Positions 22,860 through 35,439 of a stretch of DNA of 64,000 bases are shown here, in pieces. The stretch covers positions 19,154,501 to 19,218,500 of the forward strand of contig CAMQGK010000638.1 of the NCBI GenBank assembly GCA_947000775.1, given 5' to 3'. The notes under the pieces were generated by a model. It was not told the DNA's origin and ran no database searches. It saw only the letters and a program-made list of their open reading frames with translations. Position 1 is the first letter of the stretch. Each line of letters opens with the position of its first letter. A program made the translations under genes and the position numbers. The stretch is from Pterois miles. Taxonomy: Eukaryota; Chordata; Actinopteri; Perciformes; Scorpaenidae.

Positions 22860-25800
22860 TTCCAGCCCTTTGCATCCAAATGGGTGGAGTTTAGTCCCAT
22901 CCCATTTTTGCGTGATCACCAAAGATCTGTGACTTTAGATCATTCACGCCCACCCCAAGCATGTTACACCCTGCTCCTTTTCAATGACAGCAACATAATA
23001 TTATTTTGAAAGTCTGCATATTTCATGCAACTGCAGTAAACTAATTGAAAGTGTATTATGCCTCTAGCTGCTTATATCCACAGGAATAAGCAAAGTCACG
23101 TATGAGGAGACTTCTCTTGCTTTGCATTAATACTCTTTGATCTCAGCTGTGCAGACTCACGCAATAAGGAAAAAATATGAATCCAACACTGAAATCACAA
23201 TGCATTTTTTGCACTATTAATGTTATAATGATAACACCTATACACTTGAATTGTAATTACACTGTTTTCCGCGAGTTTGAGCTTTACATTGAACAGCAGT
23301 TTTATTATAACACTCCAGCAAACATTACTTAGACTATGTGTATCTGTGGAAACCAATATTATATTGGTTTATTGCTTTAATTTGAAACTATTCCTGCAGT
23401 GCTTTACTTCATGTCCTGTGTGTTTACGGCATCCTGAAATTTGACTTGAATACTCACGGTGACTAAGCACTTTTCACTCACCCCTGCACACGGAGGGAAA
23501 TCCAGTTCTGGCAGTTACAACAAAACAAACGTTGCTACTGAATGTAATAGACACCACCTATCTAATTTAACCCTATGAATAAGCACCTACTATTGTACTT
23601 TACATCGTTCACATACTAGATAATTTGTGGTTTCTTTGTGCCTCTCCGTCCAGGTCAGTCTTTGCCTTCCAGACATGTGCACTTGAGTAGCTGCCAGTAT
23701 CCACGCTGTACAATTCACTATCTCTGCTATTGTGGTCTGCATTCAAAAGACAACTTGTTGCATGAAAGAAAGCTGCAGAAATCACATGAAAAACATGTGG
23801 TTTTTCTGAAGCCTGTTCCTTCCAGCAATCTTTTCTGAGATGTTTTTTCTTCTTTTGATTACTGACCTTAATGCACCACTTAAACTCTATACATTGTTAC
23901 TGTCTTTCAGTTTTTTTTTTACTATACTTTCATCTTACAGCACAGGTAACATGTAATGTTAATACTGTAGAACAGCACTGACAGAAAAAAGACAGCAATT
24001 ATTAAGCACATTTTCTTTTCCTTCCTTCTTTTTTACAGAAACATTAAGTACTTTTCCACTGTCGCCCATGTTTTGGCATATTCTGTCTCATTATTTTTGC
24101 AGTGTGAAAGCTAACTTGGTGTTGGTGTATTTAAAGCAGGGCTGCCCACTGGGGGGCCCACGGGCCACAGTTGGCCCACAAGATTTGATTTGGCCAGTCA
24201 GATGTTTCTAGTGAAAAAAATTAAAATTAAAGTAATTTTTTAATGATGAAAAAAATTTAAAATGAATGAATGAATTATATGTTCAGTTTATTTCATAAAA
24301 ATGACATTTTTAAATGATGAAAAAATATAAAAATATTTATTTTATTTAGAATTTTATATGTATAAAATTATATATAAATTATATATAATATATATATAAA
24401 ATTGTGTATAAATGTTCTGTAAATGTGTGTCAGAGACAATGTGGGAATAAGTTAACTTACAAAACATGCAAAATTCGTCATTTCGAGTTATTGTATTTGA
24501 CATATTGTAGGTAATGTATAAAAAAGAAAAAGACAAATTCAATTATGTTTAATGATGATTGAAGCTCCCTTTAATATAGGGAGTGATGTTATGGATAGTA
24601 GAGTCAGGCAGAGAGCTGCGTTCAGCACAGGAGCACATAGTTTTTGTAATTTAAATTTTTTCAGTAAACATTTTTAAAACTAGATTGCATCTCCTGTCAT
24701 TCATGTCAGACTTAAGTTATTGTGCCTACAGCTCACCTTTTTTGGAGGACGGAGTATCACTACAATGTGGGATCTCTCATTATTAATTACTTTTCATTAT
24801 AATGTCATAATAATAACCATAGCGGGATCAGAGTGACTCTTTGCATGGAGAGTTTGGTGCAAGTGAAGTATGAAAAAAATGGAGGCAGAGACTGTGGCAC
24901 ATAGACAAAGGGCATTTCAATTAGTTGAACATACCATTTTGCATTTAAAGTTACCAGCGCAATAAAATATTGTACAATACAACAGGTTTTTGCTTTTTGT
25001 TGCAAGTTTCAGTTTTTGTCCTCGTAAGGAAAACATTTGGGGACCTCTTATTTAAAGCAATCCAGTTTTTCATGATTGATGAACGAGAGAAAGTTATTTC
25101 TTATTTTTTGAAGATACTCTGCTGTAACTCTCCCAGTATACACAATTGTGGTGTGAGTGAGGCGATATTAGTGTGGATCATTGCTTTCTTTGTTATGCCA
25201 AATCAAAGATCTTTAACTTTACTGCAGTCTACAACAGATGGAGCAGAGTTCCTTCAGCTGCACCACATTTTATACATTTATTATCATCCCATATGCCCAT
25301 TTTATATCGCAGTGATGGGGTGTAATATAATGTGTTGAGTATTTTAAATTGAATTGGTTTGTTTTTGTACAACAGAAGGGCTTCCTTGAGGAAAATATCT
25401 TCTTCAACCTCTTATTTGTGGAGGTCTGTAGTGCTGCCACCCCATACAAATGATGAGATGGTTTGGCACCAGAAAAACTTGAAAAAGGGATGTTGAAGAA
25501 CCAGGCTGATAAGCAGGAGTCATGAAAAAGGGGCATTTATTAACAAACATGTACTGAAGCAAAGGGCAAAAATCAAACCCAGGAATTTCAATAAAATGAA
25601 AACTGCACCATTAATATAAGATCTCTAAGCTGCTGCTGACATATCAGTCAGTCTATGGGCACCCATCTATCCAATAAGGACACCAGATATCAATGTTATT
25701 TACTGCAGAACTGTCTTACCAATCCTCCTACATCTTAGTGTTCAGCTGCTCCCTACCAAGATGACATAATGAGGTAAACCTGTTAACACTCTACTTGATT

Positions 25801-26158
25801 AAGCTCACCTATCCCAACACCCCAGGCAGAGCGACAAAAAATCCTGTGAACCAATAAAACAAACAAACTAAACAAGCTTGTGTCATTTATAACTCTTAAT
25901 TGATAAATTATTAAATGAACTGAAACATTTGACTGAAAATACAGCAAAATACAGGTTAATGGGCCCAAGGGAGAAGGGAGAAAACCTTTTCCCACATGTT
26001 TCACTGCATGTCTTCAAGTGGTTGTTGTGTAACACATTTTAAGTACTCTATGTTCTTATTGAACAAGTTGTGGTTAAAAAGTGTCTTAAATGTGTTTGTC
26101 AATGTTCAATTTGTCTCCAGGAACCTTATTTTTCATAGAATGCTGTAGAGTGATATGA
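22860..26158. other. Intergenic, no gene recognised
   Basis: AT-rich sequence between gstr copy 1 and a large composite element. A low-complexity A/T stretch at 24220-24420 contains ATATATAA runs. Open frames such as 24970-25338 show no family similarity I recognise and lie in AT-rich sequence with no codon signature. Confidence 0.5.
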
Positions 26159-26642
26159 TTTAAAGGGGACATATCATGAAAAACTCATTCACTTTTCAGT
26201 GCTTGTTACATACAGTAGGGTATCTGAAGTGCCTACCAGCCCACAAACTGTGAAATGACAGTCATTTTTTTTTTTTTGTGGGCTCAGAAAACATGTGATT
26301 GGCTCCCCTTTCTATGTCAAATGCTGACTCATTAGAATAAATCGCCCACAGCTTGAGAGCTACTCGAGCCGCCAGGAGGAACGCTGGAAATTTTCATAGT
26401 GGCTAACTGGTAGAATAAAACCTCTGTGTCCGTCACATGATGGGCCCAAAAAGACTTTTTTTTCATGGACCTACACTGGGAAAGAGATGTCTGTTTATGA
26501 GCAGATAATTTTTTTAGGGAAATAAACTTCCCAGTATGAACACTTAAATAGCCCTTATTTGAATCATTAGGTCCTAGAAGTTGTAAAATGCACAAACAGC
26601 CAAATTCATAGTGATTTCTTGTCCTCCGTTCATGTGAATGTT

Positions 26643-27142
26643 GGTGCCTTCAAATGGGGTCGTGTTTACCATGCTTACGGGATGGGAAGTCGTGTACACG
26701 ATATGTATGACCTTCAAGTGGTTAAATCATAAAGAAGCAACGGCAATATTAAAGTTACTGTCTGAATCTAGAAGCCACAGAGGCTAACAAGTTAGCAAGC
26801 TAGCAAGTGGGTAAGATAATGCTGGAAATGCAAAGGCATAATGACAGAGGAGAAAGATGAGGTCATTGAGAATATCAACATTTTCCTCAGACATATTAAC
26901 ATAAACTTACCAAGAAAAACAATATGACTAAAATTACAGTATACTGTACAATATTAACCTATTATGCACCAATAAATGAACTTCCATGGGCTCCACCATT
27001 TCTTACAATGTCAACAAACCTGTCTCAATTTGTGATCTCAGAGCTTTCAGAAACTTTCCACTTACAAGGTCATGAATATGACATGAGGGGGCGTTCACAT
27101 GGACCCAACTCGTAAACACGTTAAACCCCATTTGAAGGCACC
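26643..27142. mobile_element. MITE with GGTGCCTTCAAATGGGGT terminal repeats
   Basis: An 18-base terminal inverted repeat, GGTGCCTTCAAATGGGGT, is exact at both ends of this 500-bp segment. The interior is non-coding. A second, partial copy lies inverted at 56937 to about 57240 in an fhod3 intron. The superfamily is not assigned because no clear target-site duplication is visible. Confidence 0.8.
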
Positions 27143-27149
27143 ATGAGAC

Positions 27150-27830
27150 CAGTCCGAGGCTGGACGGGGGGCGGGTGGAGTTAAAGGAAACGCTCCTTCC
27201 AGTGGCCCACCATGGGACCTTGTTTCGGAAAAAATATGAACGGTAGTCAATGGCAAGAGAGAAATATTTATTTGATCCCGTTTGAATTGCGCCATGATTC
27301 ACACGTTTGTTAATTTAAAACATAATTTTGCTGTAAGACTGTAAAAATACATAAATAGAAAACTACACACCCCAAAGTTGCATAAGTGACATCTCTCTCT
27401 CTCTCTGAGGCTACGATGCCTGTGTGATTCAAACTAGGATGTACTCACACCAGCAACAGGTCTGATCGTTCTTTATCTTCCTGGCTGATAAAAACACCAG
27501 GAGTCACTGGATTAAAATCATCAAGTAAGATAATGTTTTGTTTGTGTGTGGAACACAGCTAAGTTCGCTCGCTAGCCAGCTGGCTAGTGTTGGTGACATA
27601 TGTTGTGCGAGACGAGAGATGTAGTTCACTGAGCGGTTTCACACAAAACTACAGGACCCACAACGAACTGTGAGCTTCTTGACTTGCAAAAATGATCTTT
27701 TAAATTGACAATCATATCTGTGATTCATAGCTCAATTCAAATGGGATAGAAAAATGATTTGTCTCTCTCCATTGACTATCATTCATATTTATTACAAAAT
27801 AAGGTCCCATGGGGTCCACGAAAAAGGGCG
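27150..27830. mobile_element. Fold-back/MITE element with about 95-bp inverted arms
   Basis: The left arm at 27209-27303 and the right arm at 27718-27811 are imperfect reverse complements. Both contain CCATTGAC or GTCAATGG, ATGAACGGTAGTCAA versus TTGACTATCATTCAT, and GGTCCCATGG versus CCATGGGACC. A single-arm copy is at about 41911-42010. Exact ends are uncertain. Confidence 0.7.
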
Positions 27831-28180
27831 GGACTTAGGATCTCTATGGGCCCAATGGATGCGGAAGATAGCTTGAAGATCTGGGTAGTTTATCACTCAG
27901 CAGTTGAGCCATTTTGGCTTCATGCGCCACTCAGCAACTTTCATACGAATGAACGGGAGCCACCTCCAACGCTGTATCCAATTCTCTTTATACATCCACG
28001 GAAACACCTTTGCAAAGTGCTCCGTATTTTTCTTCCCAAGCCAATCAGATCAGACTGGGTTTTTTCAGGAGGCGGGCTTAAAGAGACAGTTGTTAAACGG
28101 AGCATTTCAGACAGAGGATGAACACAGGTATATTCAGAAAGACAGTATAAGAAAAATAATGTGTTTTTTTAACATTAAAG

Positions 28181-28480
28181 AAAGAAAGAAAGAAAGATAT
28201 TCCGTTATTAGTCCCACAGTGGGGAAATTCAGTTTTACACTCTGTTGTTCACACAGTACATATACATGTCAATGGAGAGATGTCAGAGTGATGGGGCTGC
28301 TCCTGACAAGCGCCCAGAGCAGTTGGGGGTTTGGTGCCTTGCTCAGGGGCACCCCGGCAGTGCCCAAGAGGTAAACTGGCACCTCTCCAGCAACCAGTTG
28401 GTCTTGGTCCATGGGGGACTTGAACTGGTGACCTCCGCGTCCTAACCCAAGTCCTTACGGACTGAGTTACTGCCGCCCCA
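28181..28480 (-). mobile_element. tRNA-derived SINE (copy 1)
   Basis: Read on the minus strand: GGGGCGGCAGTAACTCAGTC (tRNA head with A box), a B box region with GTTCAAGTCCC, a tRNA-unrelated body, then the shared 3' tail (AATTTCCCCACTGTGGGACT and onward) and (TTTC)n. It sits within the outer TTAA element. Confidence 0.85.
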
Positions 28481-28562
28481 AAGCATGTTAGCATGTTCTA
28501 GTGGAAACCTAAAATACAAGTCTGAATCTGAAAATGAGCATGATACAGTGTGTCCCCTTTAA

Positions 28563-30990
28563 GTATCTTCTTTTGGTGTATTGTGATTATTGAGTAATTC
28601 ATTAGGTTTTAAAACGGCCCTTTTCAGAATAGTTTGACAAAAAGATTGAATCACATTTTAGTGACAACCGATTCAGACCATTAGTATGAATATAAGTGAT
28701 GTGTGACTTTGAGCGAGTCCGGTGACATTCCACCTCTCCATGTCATTTCATCTTTGTTCTAAAATGCTCGTCACGGGAAAAAATAATCGTTGTCTTCATC
28801 AGTATGCAGTTTATCTTTCTGGACCTGTAAGCGTGCATGAGTCTGTTCATAAGCTTCATGTTGCTTGACTGGCATGACAGTTTCTATTGACAAAGCATAT
28901 TGAGGAGGATGAAAAGCAATGGTGTTTACAATACAGCTGATACGCCCAGGTTTCTGCTCCACATGCATGGCCTGGATCATTTTCACATTTAATGTGTTGG
29001 TTTGTGTTCTGTGTACACAGAGTACCTGTGCAAAATCTAATTTGCTGGTCTGTATAATGAGTGCACAAGGTCCATATAAAAGAAACAGGACTGCACCCAC
29101 TGGACTGTGTAAACTAAGGCTGAATGAATTAACGCAGTACATAAAATTCAGACTGTAGTTTAACTTTTTAATGCAGAGGCTCCGTACCAAGGATGCATTT
29201 CTCTGATACACATACATACAAGTATATTTCAACCTCCAGAGTTACTTGAGTCCTTTTTTGTTCATGTTTTTACTGTAAAATCACATTTTATTGTTTAGAT
29301 TAAAATTCCATGATTTGGCTTTTATTTTGTAATATAAATTTGCTCTTGTAGGCTTGTCAGCATGTGATCATCAATATTTAGCACTAATTCAATGTGACTG
29401 TCATAAAGAGCACTTTTCCTGCACATACAGTATGTCTTACTGAGTGCTTGTCCAGCCAGGAAACAGTTTGATTTCCGGAAACCGAACTTACAATGGCAAA
29501 TAAGATAACACTATTTGATCAGATGAGTGTTTTCATGGTTCTCACAGTAAATAGTATATTCCTTGAGTTCTCTTCATGTGTGACTTTTTGAACTGACACT
29601 GAGAAGCGTACAGTGCATTGCTCATGTTGCACAGGCAGCAGAGGCTGTTTGCTATTATTTTATCTCTTCCAAATAAAATACCGCCTGCCAAAGAAAATGC
29701 ATTCTAACAGGCATGTAAAAGAACCTCATAGCAGATAAACAAGTATATTTATTTCATCAGAGTGATATAGACCAACATACAGCTCAGTGACACTGCTGTG
29801 AATGTCTAACAGAAGCTGTGCGCTCTGCTGTGTTGAAGCCTGGGGTGTCATATTGAGCACTCTCTGGTTCACCTGTCTGTGCTCTTGTTGCAGGTGGTCG
29901 TTAGGGCAACTGAGAACACCTGAAGTCTATTTAAGACTGGATGCAGCTGGCAGCTCATCTCACCGCGAAGGTCTCGTCACTCACATATCATTTATGCAAG
30001 TCATGATAACACAGGGCATTTTAGTTACCCTTACGCAGGACAAACCAGTTTATGCACAGCCACTGACACAATAAAACCACTGAGTCACATCCTCAAACAC
30101 ACCGCCTACCTCTTTTTTACCGAGACGTGCCATTATAAATCTCATCTAGACTTGATCTGAACATTGGACACGATGGAGTTTATGCAATCTTGTATTCGGC
30201 AACATTATTCCCAATGCCATTATTGCACTAAATGATAGCATGTCTCGTTGAACCCGTCTGTACTGTATTCGTCACTGTTGTCCTGTGTTTTTACCATTGT
30301 AATGTGTTGTTGCTGTACATGAGACCGAAGACAAATTTCCACACTGTGGACAATAAACTAACTAACTAACTAAAGTCCAAAGTCTAACACAAGTCACTCT
30401 TAGACTTCATGCCTCCAGCAGTGATATCATGGTTTAATTTGAGCCATTCTACAGCAGAATTGTATGACAAATATACTGGTTTATAATGCAGGGTGTACGG
30501 AGAAACTAGAGGACATGAAGACACACTATGGTGGTGGCTATTTAGTACAGGAACAACAGCCTTCATTGAATGACTCTAAATGCAGTTACAGTGACTTGTA
30601 CATGTTTAAGTCAACGGATATTGATGTTAGATATACACAGCATGTATCTCAGCAACAGCCTCAGCATGCGACCTGTTACCCTGCAAACATCACACGTTGT
30701 AGTTTAACATAGCCTGTGTTTATTTTGATTTTTGTCAAAGATTGGACAGAAACATGACAAAAATCTTTAAACTAAATTTTAAAAGCTAGTGTGACAAAAA
30801 ACAAACAAGCACATCTCTGCACTTGTAACACATATTTAGAACATACTTGTAATCAACACTTTCTTCCCTTTTCATTATCAGAAAAAGCTGTATCATATTT
30901 GACAAACTGTGAGCTGAAACTATATTAAACTAAAGCATTTTTATGGAAACCAAAACATTACAGGCAGACGTGACTGTAAAGTGTGTGGAG
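28563..30990. other. Intergenic before gstr copy 2, with LINE 3' end
   Basis: No gene recognised. At about 30130-30375 the sequence resembles the 3' untranslated end of a LINE: it ends in AATTTCCACACTGTGGACAA followed by TAAAC and (TAAC)n, a diverged version of the tail found at 56690. The rest is AT-rich unique-looking sequence. Confidence 0.45.
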
Positions 30991-30991
30991 C

Positions 30992-32646
30992 TCAGATGTC
31001 TTTGAGTGTGTCTTGTCCTTTGGGGTTCTCCAGCCAGTGAGGAGGCCAGCTGGCTTTGACGCTGGGCCGCTCCTTCAGCAGAGCGTAATACTCTCCCAGT
31101 TTAGGGTAATGCTCCGCAGACAACCTGAAGAAAAGAGCGAAGGGAATATTTGAGCTGCAATGTCAAAAAGACATACATCGCTGTAAATAACAGCTTCTCC
31201 AACTTACCCAAATCTGAAAAGAGTAGCAACAGTTGGAAAAACAGTCACATCTGCCAGAGAGAAGGATGGTCCCGCCAGGTGAGAGCCCGAGCCCAGCTTG
31301 AAAGAAACAGGTGAACAAAACAAAGCATGTTTGAACGTGCCAATGTTAGGTTTGTGTGTAGTGCATATACCAGCCAACTCTCATTCCCAGGGCATCAAAT
31401 ACAGAAGCTTTGACGCGGCGTCGCCGTTTGATACCGCCGCACAAGGCATTCTTTGGCAGTATGAGACGTACAGGGTGTTCCATTAACTACAATATAAACA
31501 CATCTACAGCAACAGCAAATGCGCAAGGAAAGTGCTGTGGTGATGTAGTCTGAAGAGCAAAAGAGAAACACATAGGTGGATGGATCCAACCAATACAGGG
31601 CTTTCATCCAGTAGACTGCTGTTTGGGTCCCGTGCGCTATGTTTCAATTTCATTTGCCATCAGCTAATCGTTCGTGCTCACAACGGAAAGTCATTTTCAT
31701 TGTACATACGTAGTAGTTTTCAGTTGAACCGTGTCGTTTTTCCTAAACCTTAACTTTGTGGTTTTGTTCTTATCCTGTTTTTGTTTAATTCACAGTAGTA
31801 AGCATGAATTTACTGCGAGCGAACAGTGACGCAGAGGGGTCTGACAAAGCATCAGTATGTTATGAGATATACAGTACGTTACCTTCTAGGGATGTAACGG
31901 TGAGGAAATTTTCACGCTGGTTAATAAACTTGCGACAACTACTTTGTAGAGACACTTTCACTTTGTAGCGTCCGTCACTCGACTATGCCTCGATAACATG
32001 GTGCCGATACACAAAAATTAACTACATGGGTTGTATTTCTGATCAAAAAAAAGGCAAAACGGCGGTGGCTGTGGTGGGTAAGTAATGTAATGAGTGTGTG
32101 CCTGACCACTGTGTAACACCAGTAACACCGACTACAACAACAAGCCTAATACCTTCTGCAGGTATCCCTCCCAGAGTTTGAGTTCGGTGGTCAGAGCTTC
32201 CTTGTTTCTCTTTAGTGCCGAGTCATGTCTCTCTCCTTCAGGGACGAACCAGTCATAGTAGATAACTGCATCTAGAAAAACACATAAAGTCATGTTTCAG
32301 TCACTTTAGAGGACATTACCTTGACTTAAATTAATTTCCTGGAAACTTACCCTAACCGCTACTTGTCTAATCTTAATCCTTACCTTAACCTTAAGTCTTC
32401 GCCCTAAAATGTAATGATTTATGTTATGAGGACTTCCATTTCATTCTCAAAAGGAAAGCGAGTCCCCACAATAAGATTGTGTAAACAGATGTAAGTCCTA
32501 ACAATATGAGTAATACGCAAACATTCAAAGGCTGGTGGCTTCACTGGTGTATGATGTTATAAAGATAGATAAAGCTGCATTATTCTACATGCTCTTTTTA
32601 TCAATATGCCCTGCAGCATGAAAAGCAGGTGAAGTCACACACATAT

Positions 32647-32684
<38 letters not shown>

Positions 32685-35150
32685 GATAATTTTGGGGGCG
32701 GCAGTAGCTCAGTCCGTAAGGACTTGGGTTAGGATGCGGAGGACCCGGGTTCAAATCCCCCATGGACCAAGACCAACTGGTTGCTGGAGAGGTGCCAGTT
32801 TACCTCTTGGGCACTGCCGAGGTGCCCCTGAGCCAGGCACCAAACCCCCAACTGCTCTGGGCGCTTGCCAGGAGCAGCCCCCTCACTCTGACATCTCTCC
32901 ATTGACATGTATATGTACTGTGTGAACAACAGAGTGTAAAACTGAATTTCCCCACTGTGGGACTAATAAAGGAATATCTTTCTTTCTTTCTTTCTTTCTT
33001 TCCTCAAACAACTGGGCTGCACTGTAGTTTACAGCAAACATTACTCAAACAGGTATAAAAAGCGTATTTGTTGGGGACTATTTTTAACTGCGGATTAACA
33101 CACATTTGTTGCAGAGAGTATTTATACCACCGGATCAAACTATATACTACGTGCTTGTGTTCATTGTAACAAGGAAACATGTCACCCAGTCACCTAGATT
33201 AGTGATATTCAGATCAATCCTTTAAATTATGCTGTTATAACAGCCAGAAACTCTTCTGTGTTGCTGTGTTTGTATTAAAAGGTGATTTTTAGGGATTTGA
33301 GTGTATTTGTCTTACTGAGTTTTTCGTAGAATGAGAGACCCTCAAACATGCGTTGGTACATCAGTGCTTGTTCTGCTGGGCTGTCCGGGATCAGTTTGTT
33401 TCCCGTAGACTTAAACTGACTCTGCAATTGAGAGAGAAAAGACACACAGTTGAGCATATCACACTTCATCATGTTGAATTTGGTGTTAGTATCTGTGAAA
33501 CTGCTTGTTGAATCGATGTGTTTCAAGTTGACGGGACAGGCTCACTCACCTCCAGGTAAAAACAGGCTGCATAGGATTCATTCACGATCACGTCTCCATG
33601 TTTGAAAGAGGGAAGCTTAAAAATAAAAAACAGGTTATAATGTGAGCAGGGTAGCTGATTCAAGGGTTGACCAGTATATATCATTGTCATCCTCATATAG
33701 TACACCCTGTCTAATGCTAATGCCACTGGGAGCTAATCATGACAACCTGCTGATCTGTCACACTGGGACTTGGGAGAAAAACACAACATGCATGATGGTG
33801 TTTTAATTAGCACTGTCAAAGTAAACACGATAACAATGTGTTAAGTCAAATTCGTTTTAACACCACTAATTTCTTTAAAACATTAGCAAAACTTGCAATT
33901 GTTAAGTTGCTACGGGCTCAGTTTTAATCGTACGGAACAAGAAAACCTAAAGAATCTGCTGGGACCAACCATGTCGCGAAGGAGGTTAAATAACGCTTCA
34001 AATCGTGTGCTAAATTATAGCTAAGAAAAACTGACATGGCCAGGGGTCCCTTGACCTCTGACCTCAATGTAAATGTGAATGTAAATGGGTACCCACAAGT
34101 CTCCCCTTTACAGACATGCCCACTTTATGATAATCACATGCAGTTTGGATCAAGTCATAGTCAAGTCAGCCCACTGACACACTGACAGCTGTTGTTGCCT
34201 GTTGGGCTGCAGTTTGCCATGATATTATTTGAGCATATTTTTTATGTTAAATGCAGAACCTGTGAGGGTTTCTGGACAACATTTGGACAATCATGCGATA
34301 AAATATGTTAATGGTTTGACAGCCCTAGTTTTAACCAAACATGTCAGTTAGTTAGTCAATTAAAAATTAAAGTGTGTGTGGTGTTTTCAAGGCAGTATTT
34401 ATGGTATTGTAGAAGGATTCAACTGAACTGAGTAATAAACATTTATTAATGTGAAATATACGCCAAACTACTTTTAAAATCCAGTCAGTTAAATCTTGTC
34501 TTGTTTGCTGGTAAAATACAGCTCATAAAACACGATTTAAGACGTTTAAGTGAGCGCACAGCTGCTGTAGAAACCCTTTATCGTTGCTTTGTCGTTGGCG
34601 TCCTCTGCTGTGCGTTTGTGTGAAAGGCACTTGCGGGACAAAGTTCAAGTTTTACTGATAAAAACGCTGCTTGGTGAGTTTAATATCAGCCCAATTAAAA
34701 GGCACATTGCGACTGTAAAACTGTACAGATAAGATTTTGAATGTTTGGCGTTGCATCACATGAGAGAGGGAAATGTTAGTTAATAAGGTGTTGTGGTGAA
34801 GTCTGTTACCCCGTCAAATAGTGTTTCCCTGTTGTTGATAGCGCCTCCTTAGCGGTAGGAAGGGTTTGTTTGTTGGAGGTAACACATCGACGGGAAACAC
34901 TACTTGATACAACACTGATGGTCTAACGTTAATTTATTTCACAGGTTACGGTGGATTGAAGACGACTAACGGTACTCCATACCTGTCCCCTGGGGTTTAT
35001 ATCCAACACCTCCTGGGACTTGTGCTGCATTTTCTCAAAGGAGAGCAGTTTCTGGTTGTAGCCCTGCAGGTTCTTCTCCTCCAGAGCGATCATGACCCTC
35101 CAGCAGGGAGGAGAGCCGGAGCCCCACAGCAGAGTCATGTCCTGGGCCAT
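30992..35150 (-). CDS. gstr: Glutathione S-transferase rho, copy 2
   Basis: Six exons: 34983-35150, 33550-33615, 33316-33421, 32153-32271, 31208-31296, 30992-31124 (226 aa, the usual GSTR length). Motifs in order are LLWGSGSPPCWRVM, INPRGQ, LPSFKHGDVIVNESYAACFY, SQFKSTGNKLIPD, PAEQALMYQRMFEG, VPEGERHDSALKRNKEAL, LAGPSFSLADVTVFP and WPPHWLENPKGQDTLKDI. This is the least altered copy and the best candidate for the ancestral type. Exon 1 shares a near-identical 101-bp stretch with copy 1 that runs past the start codon, although the rest of the two genes has diverged. Intron 4 holds a copy of the 14150 repeat and intron 3 a full-length SINE. The likely role is cytosolic glutathione conjugation. 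Confidence 0.97.
31380..31770. repeat. Interspersed repeat shared with 14150-14540, copy 2
   Basis: Same order of shared words as the copy at 14150, in the same orientation, in intron 4 of gstr copy 2. It has CG-rich differences near its start (31410-31445). Confidence 0.7.
32330..32515. repeat. GTGGGGACT repeat copy in gstr copy 2 intron
   Basis: Reverse-orientation relative of the repeat at 11930-12200. It has CTTAATCCTTACCTTAACC-type words, then GCGAGTCCCCACAATAAGAT and GTGTAAACAGATG. Confidence 0.65.
32694..33002 (+). mobile_element. tRNA-derived SINE (copy 2, full length)
   Basis: It begins GGGGGCGGCAGTAGCTCAGT (A box), then GGGTTCAAATCCCC (B box) at about 32747-32761, a tRNA-unrelated body, the 36-base tail at 32945-32980, and (TTTC)n. 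A T35-like run (32649-32682) lies just before it. It is in intron 3 of gstr copy 2, antisense to the gene. The pol III boxes look intact, so it could be transcribed. Confidence 0.9.
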
Positions 35151-35439
35151 GGTTGTGGACTGAGTGGGCCTGAGTGAGCACCGTGTTTCTGCTGTCCCTG
35201 GAAACCAACTGCGCAGTTAGTCCACCAAGTACACACCATGTATGTGTCCATAAAAGAGATTTATTGTTACTCTTCCCACAGTTCATGGGGATCGCAAGCT
35301 GTAATAAAAGCGCATATTGCCACCTAGTGGTTGGGGGAGGTACTACAATGTTTTGTTTTTATATTTCCCTTCATCATAGCTTTACTTTTGGTCACATTTG
35401 AGATAATTTCCAAATGAAAAATACCAAAAATTATTAGTA

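Larger units (their letters stand above)
26160..28562. mobile_element. TTAA-bounded piggyBac-like MITE with nested insertions
   Basis: The outer ends read TTAAAGGGGACATATCATGA (from 26160) and, inverted at 28539-28562, TTAAAGGGGACACACTGTATCATG. Twelve terminal bases are identical, starting with the TTAA target site used by piggyBac elements. The interior holds at least three insertions: a 500-bp MITE (26643-27142), a second inverted-repeat element (about 27150-27830) and a minus-strand SINE (28181-28480). No transposase frame is present, so movement would depend on enzyme from elsewhere. Confidence 0.75.

Noticed and set aside
22750..22875. Upstream in-frame extension of gstr copy 1 (MQRAGTCYKTTHLTH)
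   Set aside because: The other two gstr copies start at the MAxxM codon, and a TATA box lies inside this stretch, so it is 5' UTR and promoter.
28181..28480. Possible tRNA genes at the SINE heads (also 32694 and 58995)
   Set aside because: A and B boxes are present, but the cloverleaf is not kept and each is followed by a SINE body and retroposon tail.
35171..35179. TGAGTGAGC, an antioxidant-response-element-like match just before gstr copy 2
   Set aside because: The consensus is short and degenerate, so chance matches are frequent; it would also fall in the 5' UTR, and copies 1 and 3 do not share it.
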